Below, piece after piece: positions 50,767 through 58,853 of a stretch of 64,000 nt of DNA. Position 1 is the stretch's first letter. Each line of letters begins with the position of its first letter. Location: contig CAWJSC010000010.1 in NCBI GenBank assembly GCA_963845425.1, forward strand, positions 62,001 to 126,000, written 5' to 3'. The translations under genes and the position numbers were made by a program. Below the pieces are notes generated by a model. The model was not told the origin of the DNA. It worked only from the letters and a program-made list of their open reading frames with translations, and searched no databases. The stretch is from DATDAH01 sp963845425. Lineage in GTDB: Bacteria > Actinomycetota > Acidimicrobiia > Acidimicrobiales > DATDAH01.

Positions 50767-51428
50767 CCGTGCTCCTCATCGTCCTCGCGATCATCGCGGT
50801 GATCGTCATCGTCCTGGTCGTGCTCTACAACGGCCTGGTCAGGCTCCGGAACCGGATCGAGAACGCCTGGGCGCAGATCGACGTGCAGCTCAAGCGGCGC
50901 TACGACCTGATCCCGAACCTGGTCGAGACGGTCAAGGGCTACGCCTCCCACGAGCGGGAGACCCTCGAAGCCGTGATCCAGGCCCGCAACATGGCCGTGA
51001 ACGCCCAGGGGGTGGGGGACCAGGCGCAGGCCGAGAACATGCTGAGCGGCGCCCTGAAGTCGCTGTTCGCGGTGAGCGAGGCCTACCCGGACCTGAAGGC
51101 GAACGAGAACTTCCTGAACCTGCAGGAGGAGTTGACCGGCACCGAGGGCCGGATCGCCTACGCGCGGCAGTTCTACAACGACACCGTCCTGCGCTACAAC
51201 ACCAAGATCCAGACCTTCCCGGCCGTGGTGATCGCCGGGATGATGCGCTTCACCGCCCGCGAGTACTTCGAGGCCGAGCCCGAGTCCCGCGAGAACGTGC
51301 AGGTCTCCTTCAACGACCCGCCGTCGGTCGCCGCCAACCCCGCGCCCGCCCCGGCGGCCCCCGCCGCGCCGGCCACGCCACCAGCGGCCGAGCCGCCTGC
51401 GGACCCGGGTACGCCGCCGACGGCCTGA
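50763..51428 (+). CDS. lemA: LemA family protein
   Basis: 221 residues. A short N-terminal tail and one membrane helix (LLIVLAIIAVIVIVLVVLY) are followed by helical LemA hallmarks: NAWAQIDVQLKRRYDLIPNL, LKANENFLNLQEELTGTE and RQFYNDTVLRYN. The C-terminus is Pro/Ala-rich. LemA proteins have no defined activity and often accompany HtpX-type proteases, as here (htpX follows). TAGAGT (50750-50755) lies seven bases before the GTG. Confidence 0.92.
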   Translation: MTVLLIVLAIIAVIVIVLVVLYNGLVRLRNRIENAWAQIDVQLKRRYDLIPNLVETVKGYASHERETLEAVIQARNMAVNAQGVGDQAQAENMLSGALKSLFAVSEAYPDLKANENFLNLQEELTGTEGRIAYARQFYNDTVLRYNTKIQTFPAVVIAGMMRFTAREYFEAEPESRENVQVSFNDPPSVAANPAPAPAAPAAPATPPAAEPPADPGTPPTA

Positions 51429-51443
51429 TCGAGGTCGATCCCG

Positions 51444-52343
51444 CTGTACGACGAGGTCAAGTCCAACAAGCGTCGCTCCGTCCTGCTGATCATCGGCTTC
51501 GTGCTGGTGGTGATCGCGGTGGGGCTCGCGTTCAACGTGGTGATCGGCTACGGCCCGGCGGGGGTGGTCATCGCCGTCGTAGTGGCCGCCGGCCTGGCCG
51601 TGGGCAGCTACTGGAAGTCCGACCAGATCGCCCTGGCCATGAGTCGGGCCCAGCCCGCGTCGGTGGAGGAGTACCCCCGCTTCCACAACATCGTGGAGGG
51701 CCTCTGCATCGCCGGCGGCCTCCCCAAGCCCCGCCTCTACGTCGTCCAGGACGACGCCCCCAACGCCTTCGCCACCGGCCGTGACCCCAAGCACGCCGCG
51801 GTGGCGGTGACCACCGGCCTCCTGCAGAAGATGAACCGCATCGAGCTCGAAGCCGTGATCGCCCACGAGCTCAGCCACGTGAAGAACTACGACATCCTCG
51901 TGTCCACCCTCGCGGTGACCATGGTCGGCGCCGTGGCCCTCCTGGCCGACATCGGGGTCCGCTCGATGCTCTTCGGCGGTCGCCGCCGCGACAACGACAG
52001 CGGCGGGGCCGGCAACATCCTCTTCATCGTGGCCCTGGTGTTCCTGGTGCTGGCGCCGATCGTGGCCAAGGTCATGCAGCTCGCGGTGAGCCGTCGGCGG
52101 GAGAGCCTGGCCGACTTCTCCGCGGTGGAGATGACCCGGTACCCGCCGGGGATGGTCTCCGCCCTCGAGAAGCTGCGCGACGACCAGACCGTGGTCGCCT
52201 CGGGGTCCCGGGCCACCGCGCACCTCTGGATCGAGCAGCCCATGGCTCGCAACAAGGAGGAGGGTTCCTTCGCCCGCCTCAACAACCTCTTCGACACCCA
52301 CCCACCGCTCGAGGACCGCATCGCCGCCCTCCGCGAGCTGTGA
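51444..52343 (+). CDS. htpX: HtpX-like M48 membrane metalloprotease
   Basis: About 299 residues. The conserved N-terminus YDEVKSNKRRSVLL is in frame only from 51444, where the codon is CTG, with GAGGTCG upstream; the first classical codon is GTG 51501, which would lose conserved residues. Two N-terminal and two central membrane helices flank the zinc motif IAHELSHVKNYD; the third ligand is in RRESLADFSAVEM. It degrades misfolded membrane proteins. Either CTG is used as start or one base is wrong. Confidence 0.87.
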   Translation: MYDEVKSNKRRSVLLIIGFVLVVIAVGLAFNVVIGYGPAGVVIAVVVAAGLAVGSYWKSDQIALAMSRAQPASVEEYPRFHNIVEGLCIAGGLPKPRLYVVQDDAPNAFATGRDPKHAAVAVTTGLLQKMNRIELEAVIAHELSHVKNYDILVSTLAVTMVGAVALLADIGVRSMLFGGRRRDNDSGGAGNILFIVALVFLVLAPIVAKVMQLAVSRRRESLADFSAVEMTRYPPGMVSALEKLRDDQTVVASGSRATAHLWIEQPMARNKEEGSFARLNNLFDTHPPLEDRIAALREL

Positions 52344-52367
52344 GCGCGGTTCGGTAGCGACAAGGCC

Positions 52368-53504
52368 GTGGATCCCCGACGGAAGGCCCTGATCGCACTG
52401 GGCGCCGCCATCCTGGTGCTGGGCGGCGTCCTGTTCGCCGTCACCCGGGGCGGTGACGACGCCGCGCCGCCGACGACTGCGGCGGTCACGACGACCACCG
52501 TGCCGCCGACCCCTTGGCCCCTGACCGGCCTGCCCGCGCCGGAGGGGGCGCCGATCGGCCGGGCGGCGATCGCGGTCAAGGTCTCGAACTCGACCGACGC
52601 CCGGCCCCAGGTCGGCCTCGACGTGGCCGACATCGTCATCGAGGAGCGCGTGGAGGGCATCACCCGGCTGATCGCCATCTTCCACTCGACTCCGTCGGCC
52701 CCGGTCGGACCGATCCGCTCGGCCCGGGACAGCGACATCGACCTCCTCGGCGCGCTCGGCCGCCCGGTCTTCGTGTGGGGCGGGGCCAACGAGGGCGTGG
52801 CCGCCCGGGTGGCGGGGGCCGACGTGGTCAGCTTCAACGTCGATCCGGACGCGGCGGAGGACAAGTACCGGGACGACACCCGAGTGGCGCCCGACAACCT
52901 CTTCATCGACTCCACCGACGCCTTCTGGGCCAAGGCGGGCGATGCCTCCCCGGCCCAGCCCCCGATCCCGGTGGGCACGGTGAACGGCACCCCGACCGGG
53001 CCGGCCCCCACGACGACGGTCCCGACCACGACCCCGCCGCCGACGACGGCGCCCGAGGCGACTCTGCCGGGCACACCGACCCCGGCCGTGTCGGTCGACT
53101 ACGGGGGGACCCAGGCCGACTTCGTCTGGGACGCCGAGCGTGGGGGCTGGGCCCGTCTCCAGGACGGCACGCCGCATGTGGTGGCCGACGGCACGGTGCT
53201 GGCGCCCACCAACGTGGTGCTGCTGGTCACGCCCTACGGCTCGGCGCCCTCGGACGCGAACTCGCCCATCGCGCTCACGACCGGCACGGGCGACGCCACG
53301 GTCCTCATCGGGGGCAACGCGGTGGACGCCACCTGGAGCCGGCCGACGGCGACCGATCCCTACACGCTGACCGACGACGCAACCGGTGAGCCGCTGATCC
53401 TGCCCCCGGGGCGGACCTGGGTCGGCCTGCCGGAGTCGGGGGTGACCCGACTGGACCAGGCCCAGGCGGACCAACTGGCCTCACTCATCCCTGCCCTCGG
53501 CTGA
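52368..53504 (+). CDS. DUF3048 (YerB-like) secreted or membrane-anchored protein
   Basis: 378 residues from GTG. An N-terminal signal anchor (ALIALGAAILVLGGVLFAV) is followed by a Thr/Pro-rich linker, then TGLPAPEGAPIGRAAIAVKV and the DUF3048 core (GPIRSARDSDIDLLGALGRP, VFVWGGANEGV). A second low-complexity stretch (residues 205-242, PTTTVPTTTPPPTT) splits the two halves. Function is unknown in the family; the protein faces outside. Confidence 0.85.
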   Translation: MDPRRKALIALGAAILVLGGVLFAVTRGGDDAAPPTTAAVTTTTVPPTPWPLTGLPAPEGAPIGRAAIAVKVSNSTDARPQVGLDVADIVIEERVEGITRLIAIFHSTPSAPVGPIRSARDSDIDLLGALGRPVFVWGGANEGVAARVAGADVVSFNVDPDAAEDKYRDDTRVAPDNLFIDSTDAFWAKAGDASPAQPPIPVGTVNGTPTGPAPTTTVPTTTPPPTTAPEATLPGTPTPAVSVDYGGTQADFVWDAERGGWARLQDGTPHVVADGTVLAPTNVVLLVTPYGSAPSDANSPIALTTGTGDATVLIGGNAVDATWSRPTATDPYTLTDDATGEPLILPPGRTWVGLPESGVTRLDQAQADQLASLIPALG

Positions 53505-53515
53505 ACGACCTCTCG

Positions 53516-53521
53516 TACACT
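53516..53521 (+). promoter_or_regulatory. -10 element of the pdxS operon
   Basis: TACACT is six bases before ATG 53528, so pdxS should be made from a leaderless transcript. Confidence 0.55.
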
Positions 53522-53527
53522 CGGGTC

Positions 53528-54421
53528 ATGGCCGACTCCACCGAACGTCAGACGGGCACGTTCCGCGTCAAGCGGGGCCTGGCCGAGATGCTGGCCGGCG
53601 GCGTGATCATGGACGTCGTCGATCCCGAGCAGGCCAAAGTGGCCGAGGACGCCGGCGCCACCGCCGTCATGGCCCTCGAGCGGGTCCCCTCCGACATCCG
53701 CAAGGACGGTGGCGTGGCCCGGATGAGCGATCCCGAGATGATCGAGGGCATCAAGGCCGTCGTGACCATCCCGGTCATGGCCAAGGCCCGCATCGGCCAC
53801 TTCGTCGAGGCCCAGGTGTTGCAGGCCCTCGGTGTGGACTACGTGGACGAGAGCGAGGTCCTCACCCCGGCCGACGAGGCCCACCACATCGACAAGTGGG
53901 CCTTCGAGGTCCCGTTCGTGTGCGGGGCGACCGACCTGGGCGAGGCCCTGCGCCGGATCTCGGAGGGGGCCGCCCTGATCCGCTCCAAGGGCGAGGCGGG
54001 TACCGGCAACATCGTCGAAGCCGTGCGCCACCTCCGCTCGATCCTGGGCGACATCCGCAAGATCACCCAGGCCGACCCGGCGGAGCTGTTCGACTGGGCC
54101 AAGCAGCTCCAGTCGCCCCTCCCGCTGGTCCAGGAGATCGCCGAGACCGGTCGCCTCCCGGTGCCCATGTTCTGCGCCGGGGGCATCGCCACGCCGTCCG
54201 ACGCCGCCCTGGTCATGCAGCTGGGGGCCGAGGCCGTCTTCGTCGGCTCGGGCATCTTCAAGAGCTCCAACCCGCCGCTGGTGGCCAAGGCCATCGTCGA
54301 GGCGACCACGAACTTCCGCGACGCCGACATCCTGGCCAAGGTGAGCCGGGGCCTCGGCGACGCCATGCCCGGCCTCGAGATCGACTCCCTGGAGACCCGG
54401 TACGGCGACCGGGGCTGGTGA
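53528..54421 (+). CDS. pdxS: Pyridoxal 5'-phosphate synthase, synthase subunit PdxS
   Basis: 297 residues, full length. The signature IPVMAKARIGH contains Lys86, equivalent to the catalytic Lys81 of B. subtilis PdxS; GGVIMDVV near the N-terminus and MFCAGGIATPSDAAL at the phosphate site also match. With PdxT it makes PLP from ribose 5-phosphate, glyceraldehyde 3-phosphate and ammonia in a 12+12 complex. First gene of pdxS-pdxT-yebC. Confidence 0.97.
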   Translation: MADSTERQTGTFRVKRGLAEMLAGGVIMDVVDPEQAKVAEDAGATAVMALERVPSDIRKDGGVARMSDPEMIEGIKAVVTIPVMAKARIGHFVEAQVLQALGVDYVDESEVLTPADEAHHIDKWAFEVPFVCGATDLGEALRRISEGAALIRSKGEAGTGNIVEAVRHLRSILGDIRKITQADPAELFDWAKQLQSPLPLVQEIAETGRLPVPMFCAGGIATPSDAALVMQLGAEAVFVGSGIFKSSNPPLVAKAIVEATTNFRDADILAKVSRGLGDAMPGLEIDSLETRYGDRGW

Positions 54422-54433
54422 TGGAGCCTCCAG

Positions 54434-55033
54434 GTGGAGCCTGGGCTGCGCATCGGGGTGTTGGCCCTGCAGGGGGCGACGACCGCGCACACGGAGGCGT
54501 TGACCCGACTCGGCGCTGACGCCGTCACGGTCAAGGTCCCGTCCGAGCTGGACGGTGTCGACGGCCTGGTCCTGCCCGGTGGCGAGTCCACCACGATCTC
54601 CTTCCTGCTGGACAGCAGTGGGCTGCGCGAGCCGCTGGCGGAGCGCCTGGCCGCCGGGATGCCCGCGTTCGGCACCTGCGCCGGGATGATCCTGCTGGCC
54701 ACCGACGTGCTCGACGGCCGTCCGGACCAGCGCTCCTTCGGGGTGATCGACCTCGCGGTGCGCCGCAACGCCTTCGGGCGCCAGGTCGACTCCTTCGAGG
54801 CCGACCTCGTCGTCGCCGGCCTCGACCGGCCGTTCCACGCCGTGTTCATCCGGGCGCCGGGGGTGGAGTCGGCGGGTCCGGACGTGGAGGTCCTGGCCGA
54901 AGTGGACGGCCGGCCGGTGCTGGCCCGTCAGGGTGCGATCATGGTCTCGGCGTTCCACCCCGAATTGACCGACGACCTGCGCCTGCACGAGATGTTCCTG
55001 GATTCGTTCGACCGACGAGAGGTATCGACATGA
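54434..55033 (+). CDS. pdxT: Pyridoxal 5'-phosphate synthase, glutaminase subunit PdxT
   Basis: 199 residues from GTG 54434. Class-I glutamine amidotransferase motifs: LPGGESTTISFLL, nucleophile Cys82 in FGTCAGMILL, and the His/Glu pair in FHPEL near the C-terminus. It supplies ammonia to PdxS. A GGTG-type site lies just upstream, and the stop overlaps yebC by four bases (ATGA). Confidence 0.95.
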   Translation: MEPGLRIGVLALQGATTAHTEALTRLGADAVTVKVPSELDGVDGLVLPGGESTTISFLLDSSGLREPLAERLAAGMPAFGTCAGMILLATDVLDGRPDQRSFGVIDLAVRRNAFGRQVDSFEADLVVAGLDRPFHAVFIRAPGVESAGPDVEVLAEVDGRPVLARQGAIMVSAFHPELTDDLRLHEMFLDSFDRREVST

Positions 55034-55779
55034 GCGGCCATTCCAAATGGGCGACGATCAAGCACAAGAAGGGTGCGGCGGACGTCAAGCGGGGGAAGCT
55101 GTTCGCCAAGCTGATCCGCCAGGTCGAGGTCGCGGCCCGTGAGGGCGGGGGGGACCCCGAGACCAACCCCACGTTGCGCACCATGTACCAGAAGGCCCGC
55201 GACAGCTCGGTGCCCCTGGACACCATCGAGCGGGCCATCAAGCGGGGGACCGGCGAGCTCGAGGGGGTCACCTACGAGCAGGTCACCTACGAGGGCTATG
55301 CCCCCAACGGGGTGGCCGTGCTGGTCGAGGTGCTGACCGACAACCGGAACCGGGCCGGTTCCGAGATCCGCTCCCTGTTCACCCGGGGTGGCGGCTCGCT
55401 GGCGGAGCCCGGCGCCGTGGCCTGGCAGTTCGAGCGGAAGGGCATCGTCATCGTGCCCAAGGCGGCCGAGGAGGACGACGTGATGACGGTCGGCCTCGAT
55501 GCCGGCCTGGAGGACCTGACCGACGAGGGCGACACCTGGCGCCTCACCGCGGCGCCCACCGACGTCCCCGGCCTGCGCACGGCGCTGGAGGAGGCGGGCA
55601 TCGGGGTCGAGTCCGCGGACGTGACCATGTTGCCCACGGCGGCCGTGCCGCTGGACTCCGCCGAGAAGGCCAAGGCCGTCCTCCGCCTGATCGACGAGCT
55701 CGACGACCACGACGACGTCCAGGACGTCTACGCCAACTTCGACATCCCCGACGACGTGCTCCAGGCCGCCGCGGGCTGA
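55030..55779 (+). CDS. yebC: YebC/PmpR family protein (TACO1-like)
   Basis: 249 residues beginning MSGHSKWATIKHKKGAADVK, the family signature, with YEGYAPNGVAVLVEVLTDN in domain 2. YebC proteins help ribosomes at polyproline stretches and have also been described as DNA-binding regulators. Coupled to pdxT; in most actinobacteria ruvC follows directly, while here two minus-strand ABC genes intervene. Confidence 0.95.
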   Translation: MSGHSKWATIKHKKGAADVKRGKLFAKLIRQVEVAAREGGGDPETNPTLRTMYQKARDSSVPLDTIERAIKRGTGELEGVTYEQVTYEGYAPNGVAVLVEVLTDNRNRAGSEIRSLFTRGGGSLAEPGAVAWQFERKGIVIVPKAAEEDDVMTVGLDAGLEDLTDEGDTWRLTAAPTDVPGLRTALEEAGIGVESADVTMLPTAAVPLDSAEKAKAVLRLIDELDDHDDVQDVYANFDIPDDVLQAAAG

Positions 55780-55801
55780 GCCACCTGTCCCTGTCCGCTG
55801 C

Positions 55802-56626
55802 TCAGATGCCGTCGGCGACGCCGAGGAGGCGGGCACGGGTGACGACGCGCATGCCGCGGTTGAGGCCGGCGACGGCGATGACCCAGGCGACGGCCCCGAT
55901 CCAGATGGACGCCGAGGCGGCGCCGAAGAGGGCACCGGTCGACTGCGAGTAGGCCACGAGTATCAGCGGGAGGGTCACCAGGCCCGACGCCTGCTGGGCG
56001 GCGGCGGTCGACTTCACCCGGGCCGACAGGCGCAGGACGATCGAGAGGGTCAGGGCCAGGAAAGGCGGGACGACCCACAGCATCAGCACCCACCACTCCT
56101 GGGTGGGGAAGAACCAGCCACCGACCTCGGGGCCGACGATCAGGTTCACCACCAGGGAGTAGATCCCGAAGCCCAGCAGCGTCGTCGCGTAGCCGGGCAG
56201 CAGGCTGGCGAGGAGCTTGCCGAGGTAGATCTCCTTCACCGCGGCGGGGGAGTGGGCCAGGAACTCGCCGGTGCCCCGCTCGCGCTCGCCCACGATGGTC
56301 GAGGCGCCGACGGCGGTGGAGATGGTGAGGGGGACCACGACGGCCACGGGAGCGAACAGGTAGACGGCGAGGGCGTAGGACGCCCGGCCGGCAGCGGTGT
56401 CGCCCCGCACGGCCTCCTGGGCCTGCTGCGGGAGGACCTCCAGGGCCTGGCTGATCTGCGCCACGGCCTGCACGTCGCCGATGGCGGTGATCGACAGCAG
56501 CAGGATGGTCGGGACGAACAGGAAGAAGATCCCGCCCAGGATGAGCATGGGGATCCAGAAGTCCTTGGCCTGGATGAGTTGCTTGAGGTCGGTGCGGGTC
56601 ACCGTCCAGATGCGGCTCCAGTTCAC
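55802..56626 (-). CDS. ABC-2 type transporter permease
   Basis: 274 residues from GTG 56626 (VNWSRIWTVTRTDLKQLI). Six hydrophobic helices are evident, including WIPMLILGGIFFLFVPTILLL, VAVVVPLTISTAVGASTIVG (followed by ERERGTGEFLAHSP) and LASLLPGYATTLLGFGIYSL. The GERERGT motif is typical of ABC-2/NatB-type exporter permeases. GTGA overlap with the ATPase gene upstream on the same strand indicates an obligate pair. Substrate unknown. Confidence 0.87.
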   Translation of the reverse strand: MNWSRIWTVTRTDLKQLIQAKDFWIPMLILGGIFFLFVPTILLLSITAIGDVQAVAQISQALEVLPQQAQEAVRGDTAAGRASYALAVYLFAPVAVVVPLTISTAVGASTIVGERERGTGEFLAHSPAAVKEIYLGKLLASLLPGYATTLLGFGIYSLVVNLIVGPEVGGWFFPTQEWWVLMLWVVPPFLALTLSIVLRLSARVKSTAAAQQASGLVTLPLILVAYSQSTGALFGAASASIWIGAVAWVIAVAGLNRGMRVVTRARLLGVADGI

Positions 56627-57723
56627 GGGGTCACCCCCGGCACGTCGTTCATCGAGGGGGCGGTGCGCCTGCGCTCGAAGCGGACGGTGGCATCGGGGCC
56701 GCCCAGGCTGTTGCCCTCGGCGAAGGCCGAGCGGCCCTCCCGGACGGCGAAGTAGAGGTCCTCGAGGGTGGGGATGCGGGGCTCCACCCGGGTCAGGCGG
56801 ACGCCGCCCGCCGTCAGCGAGGTGACCAGGTCCGGGACCCGGTCGAGGCTGTCGACCTGGAGCTCGGCGACGCCCGCGCCTCTGGCGTCCCCGTCCGCGG
56901 TGCGGTGGTAGGCGATGACGCCCTGGGCGTCGGCGAGGCGATCGAGCATGTCGGGCTGCTCGGCGTCCATGTAGACGACGACGCCGGGCCAGTACTGGTC
57001 GGTCAGCGCCTGGGGCGTGCCCGAGATGAGGTCGGTGCCGTCCTCGAGGACCACCACCTGGTCGGCCAGGCCCTCGGCCTCGAGCAGGAGGTGGGTGCAC
57101 ATCACCACCGTGTGGCCGTCCTCGGTCATCGACCGGATCAGCTCCAGCACGGCGTGGGACGACTCCGGGTCGAGGCCCGAGGTGGGCTCGTCGTAGAGCA
57201 GTAGATCCGGGTCGTGCATGATCGACCGGGCCAGCGCCAGGCGGGTCTTCATGCCGGTGGAATAGCCGCCGACCATCTTGGTCAGCGCGGCCTCGATGCC
57301 GAAGCGGGCGGCCGCCTCACGGAGGCGGCTGTCGTAGTCCTTCAGGCCGTAGAGCTCCGCGGCGTAGGCCAGGTTGTCCCAGCCGTTGAGCCGGTCGTAC
57401 AGCGCCGGCTTGGCCGACACCACGCCGCAACGGCGGCGGACGTCCTCACCCTCGTCGCCGGGATCGACCCCGAAGGTCCGCACCTCACCCCGGTCGGGGT
57501 TCAGGGCGCCGGTGATCATCCGGATGGCGGTGGTCTTGCCGGCACCGTTGGGCCCGAGCAGGACGGTGATCTCGCCCTCGGGCACGCTGAGGTCGAGGTC
57601 GGACAGGGCATCGACCTCGCCGAAGCGTCGACCGAGCCCGCGAGCGGCTACGACAGGTGCAGGTTCCACGAGCAGCCCATCGGCAGCAGGGGTGCGGGCC
57701 GTGAGGAGTGGCATCCACCGCAC
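56623..57723 (-). CDS. ABC transporter ATP-binding protein (CcmA/NatA type)
   Basis: 366 residues from GTG 57723, or 363 from ATG 57714. Walker A is LLGPNGAGKTTAIRM, the signature GGYSTGMKTRLALA and Walker B LLLYDEPTSGLD; a long C-terminal extension (residues 245-366) follows, as in many ABC-2 ATPases. It pairs with the permease that overlaps its stop. Divergent from ruvC across a gap holding a perfect inverted repeat. Confidence 0.87.
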   Translation of the reverse strand: MRWMPLLTARTPAADGLLVEPAPVVAARGLGRRFGEVDALSDLDLSVPEGEITVLLGPNGAGKTTAIRMITGALNPDRGEVRTFGVDPGDEGEDVRRRCGVVSAKPALYDRLNGWDNLAYAAELYGLKDYDSRLREAAARFGIEAALTKMVGGYSTGMKTRLALARSIMHDPDLLLYDEPTSGLDPESSHAVLELIRSMTEDGHTVVMCTHLLLEAEGLADQVVVLEDGTDLISGTPQALTDQYWPGVVVYMDAEQPDMLDRLADAQGVIAYHRTADGDARGAGVAELQVDSLDRVPDLVTSLTAGGVRLTRVEPRIPTLEDLYFAVREGRSAFAEGNSLGGPDATVRFERRRTAPSMNDVPGVTP

Positions 57724-57745
57724 GACGGTCGCACCGTCGTAACCT
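57722..57745. promoter_or_regulatory. Perfect inverted repeat in the ruvC promoter
   Basis: ACGACGGT (57722-57729) and ACCGTCGT (57733-57740) flank three bases (CGC). The repeat runs into the -10 TAACCT (57740-57745), which is seven bases before ruvC ATG 57753. A bound repressor would block ruvCAB. It does not match the actinobacterial LexA site GAAC-N4-GTTC. Confidence 0.55.
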
Positions 57746-57752
57746 CGTACAG

Positions 57753-58259
57753 ATGTTCGTGCTGGGTGTGGACCCGGGGTTGACCCGTTGCGGGTACGGG
57801 TGCGTCGAGCAGCCCGGCGGACCGAGGGGTCGCCCGCCGCGGGCGGTGGCGCTCGGCGTGCTGCGGACCGACAAGGACGACCCGCTGCCCAAGCGGTTGG
57901 CCGACCTGCAGCTCGGCATCCGCTCGCTCATCGCCGATCTGGCGCCCACCGTGGTCGCCGTGGAGCGGGTGTTCTTCCAGGTCAACGTGCGCACGGCCAT
58001 GGCGGTGGGCCAGGCCAGCGGCATCGTCATGGCCGAGGCCCATGCCGCAGGATGCGGGGTCGAGATGTACACCCCGAACCAGGTCAAGGAAGCCGTGGCC
58101 GGCCACGGCAACGCGGACAAGGAGCAGGTGGGACAGATGGTGCAGACGCTGCTGGGGCTGGCCGCCCCGCCCAAGCCCGCCGACGCGGCCGATGCCGCCG
58201 CCCTGGCGCTGTGCCACCTGGCCCATGCCCCGATGCGGGCGAAGGTGGGGGTCCGATGA
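57753..58259 (+). CDS. ruvC: Holliday-junction endonuclease RuvC
   Basis: 168 residues. The N-terminal MFVLGVDPGLTRCGYG supplies catalytic Asp7; the second acid is Glu71 in VVAVERVFFQ; the last pair is in ADAADAAALALCH. RuvC resolves four-way junctions in recombination repair. Start is fixed by homology and the leaderless -10 TAACCT. Stop overlaps ruvA (ATGA). Confidence 0.95.
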   Translation: MFVLGVDPGLTRCGYGCVEQPGGPRGRPPRAVALGVLRTDKDDPLPKRLADLQLGIRSLIADLAPTVVAVERVFFQVNVRTAMAVGQASGIVMAEAHAAGCGVEMYTPNQVKEAVAGHGNADKEQVGQMVQTLLGLAAPPKPADAADAAALALCHLAHAPMRAKVGVR

Positions 58260-58849
58260 TCGGCTCGCTGCGGGGCACGCTGTTGGACCGCTCGCTCGAC
58301 GGCGACGTCCTCATCGAGGTGGCCGGGGTCGGCTACCGGGTGATCGTCGCGCCGACGGCCTCCCCGGCGGTGGGCGAGATCGGCGACGACGTCTTCCTCT
58401 GGATCCACCACCACATCCGCGAGGACGCCCAGACCCTCTACGGCTTCGCCACCCGCGAGGAGCGGGTGTGCTTCGAAGCCCTGCTCGGCGCCCACGGCGT
58501 CGGCCCGGCGCTCGCCCTGGCCATCCTGTCGGTCCACGGTCCCGGGGCCCTGCGCGAGGTGATCGCCACCCAGGACGTGAGTGCCCTCTGCCTGGTGCCC
58601 GGTGTGGGCAACAAGACCGCCGCCCGTCTCCTGGTCGAGCTGCAGTCGCGGCTCGACCTGCCCGACATCGACCTGACACCGCCGCCGGGAACCGTGCCGG
58701 TCGGCTCGGTCCGTCGGGACGTGACCGAGGCCCTGGCCGGCCTCGGCTACGGGCCCGACGAGGTGCGTCGGGTCGTCGACGACCTGCCCGCCGAGGGTGA
58801 GCCCGCCGACCTGCTCCGCGAAGCGCTGCGCCGCCTCGCCGTAGCCTGA
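58256..58849 (+). CDS. ruvA: Holliday-junction binding protein RuvA
   Basis: 197 residues. MIGSLRGTLLDRSLDGDVLI and GVGYRV form the OB domain; the two helix-hairpin-helix elements include LLGAHGVGPALALAIL and LVPGVGNKTAARLLVEL; the C-terminal domain that touches RuvB ends LLREALRRLAVA. It binds junctions and loads RuvB. Confidence 0.95.
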   Translation: MIGSLRGTLLDRSLDGDVLIEVAGVGYRVIVAPTASPAVGEIGDDVFLWIHHHIREDAQTLYGFATREERVCFEALLGAHGVGPALALAILSVHGPGALREVIATQDVSALCLVPGVGNKTAARLLVELQSRLDLPDIDLTPPPGTVPVGSVRRDVTEALAGLGYGPDEVRRVVDDLPAEGEPADLLREALRRLAVA

Positions 58850-58853
58850 CCCC

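Noticed and set aside
57722..57740. Classical LexA box
   Set aside because: Does not contain GAAC-N4-GTTC; kept as an unknown operator instead.
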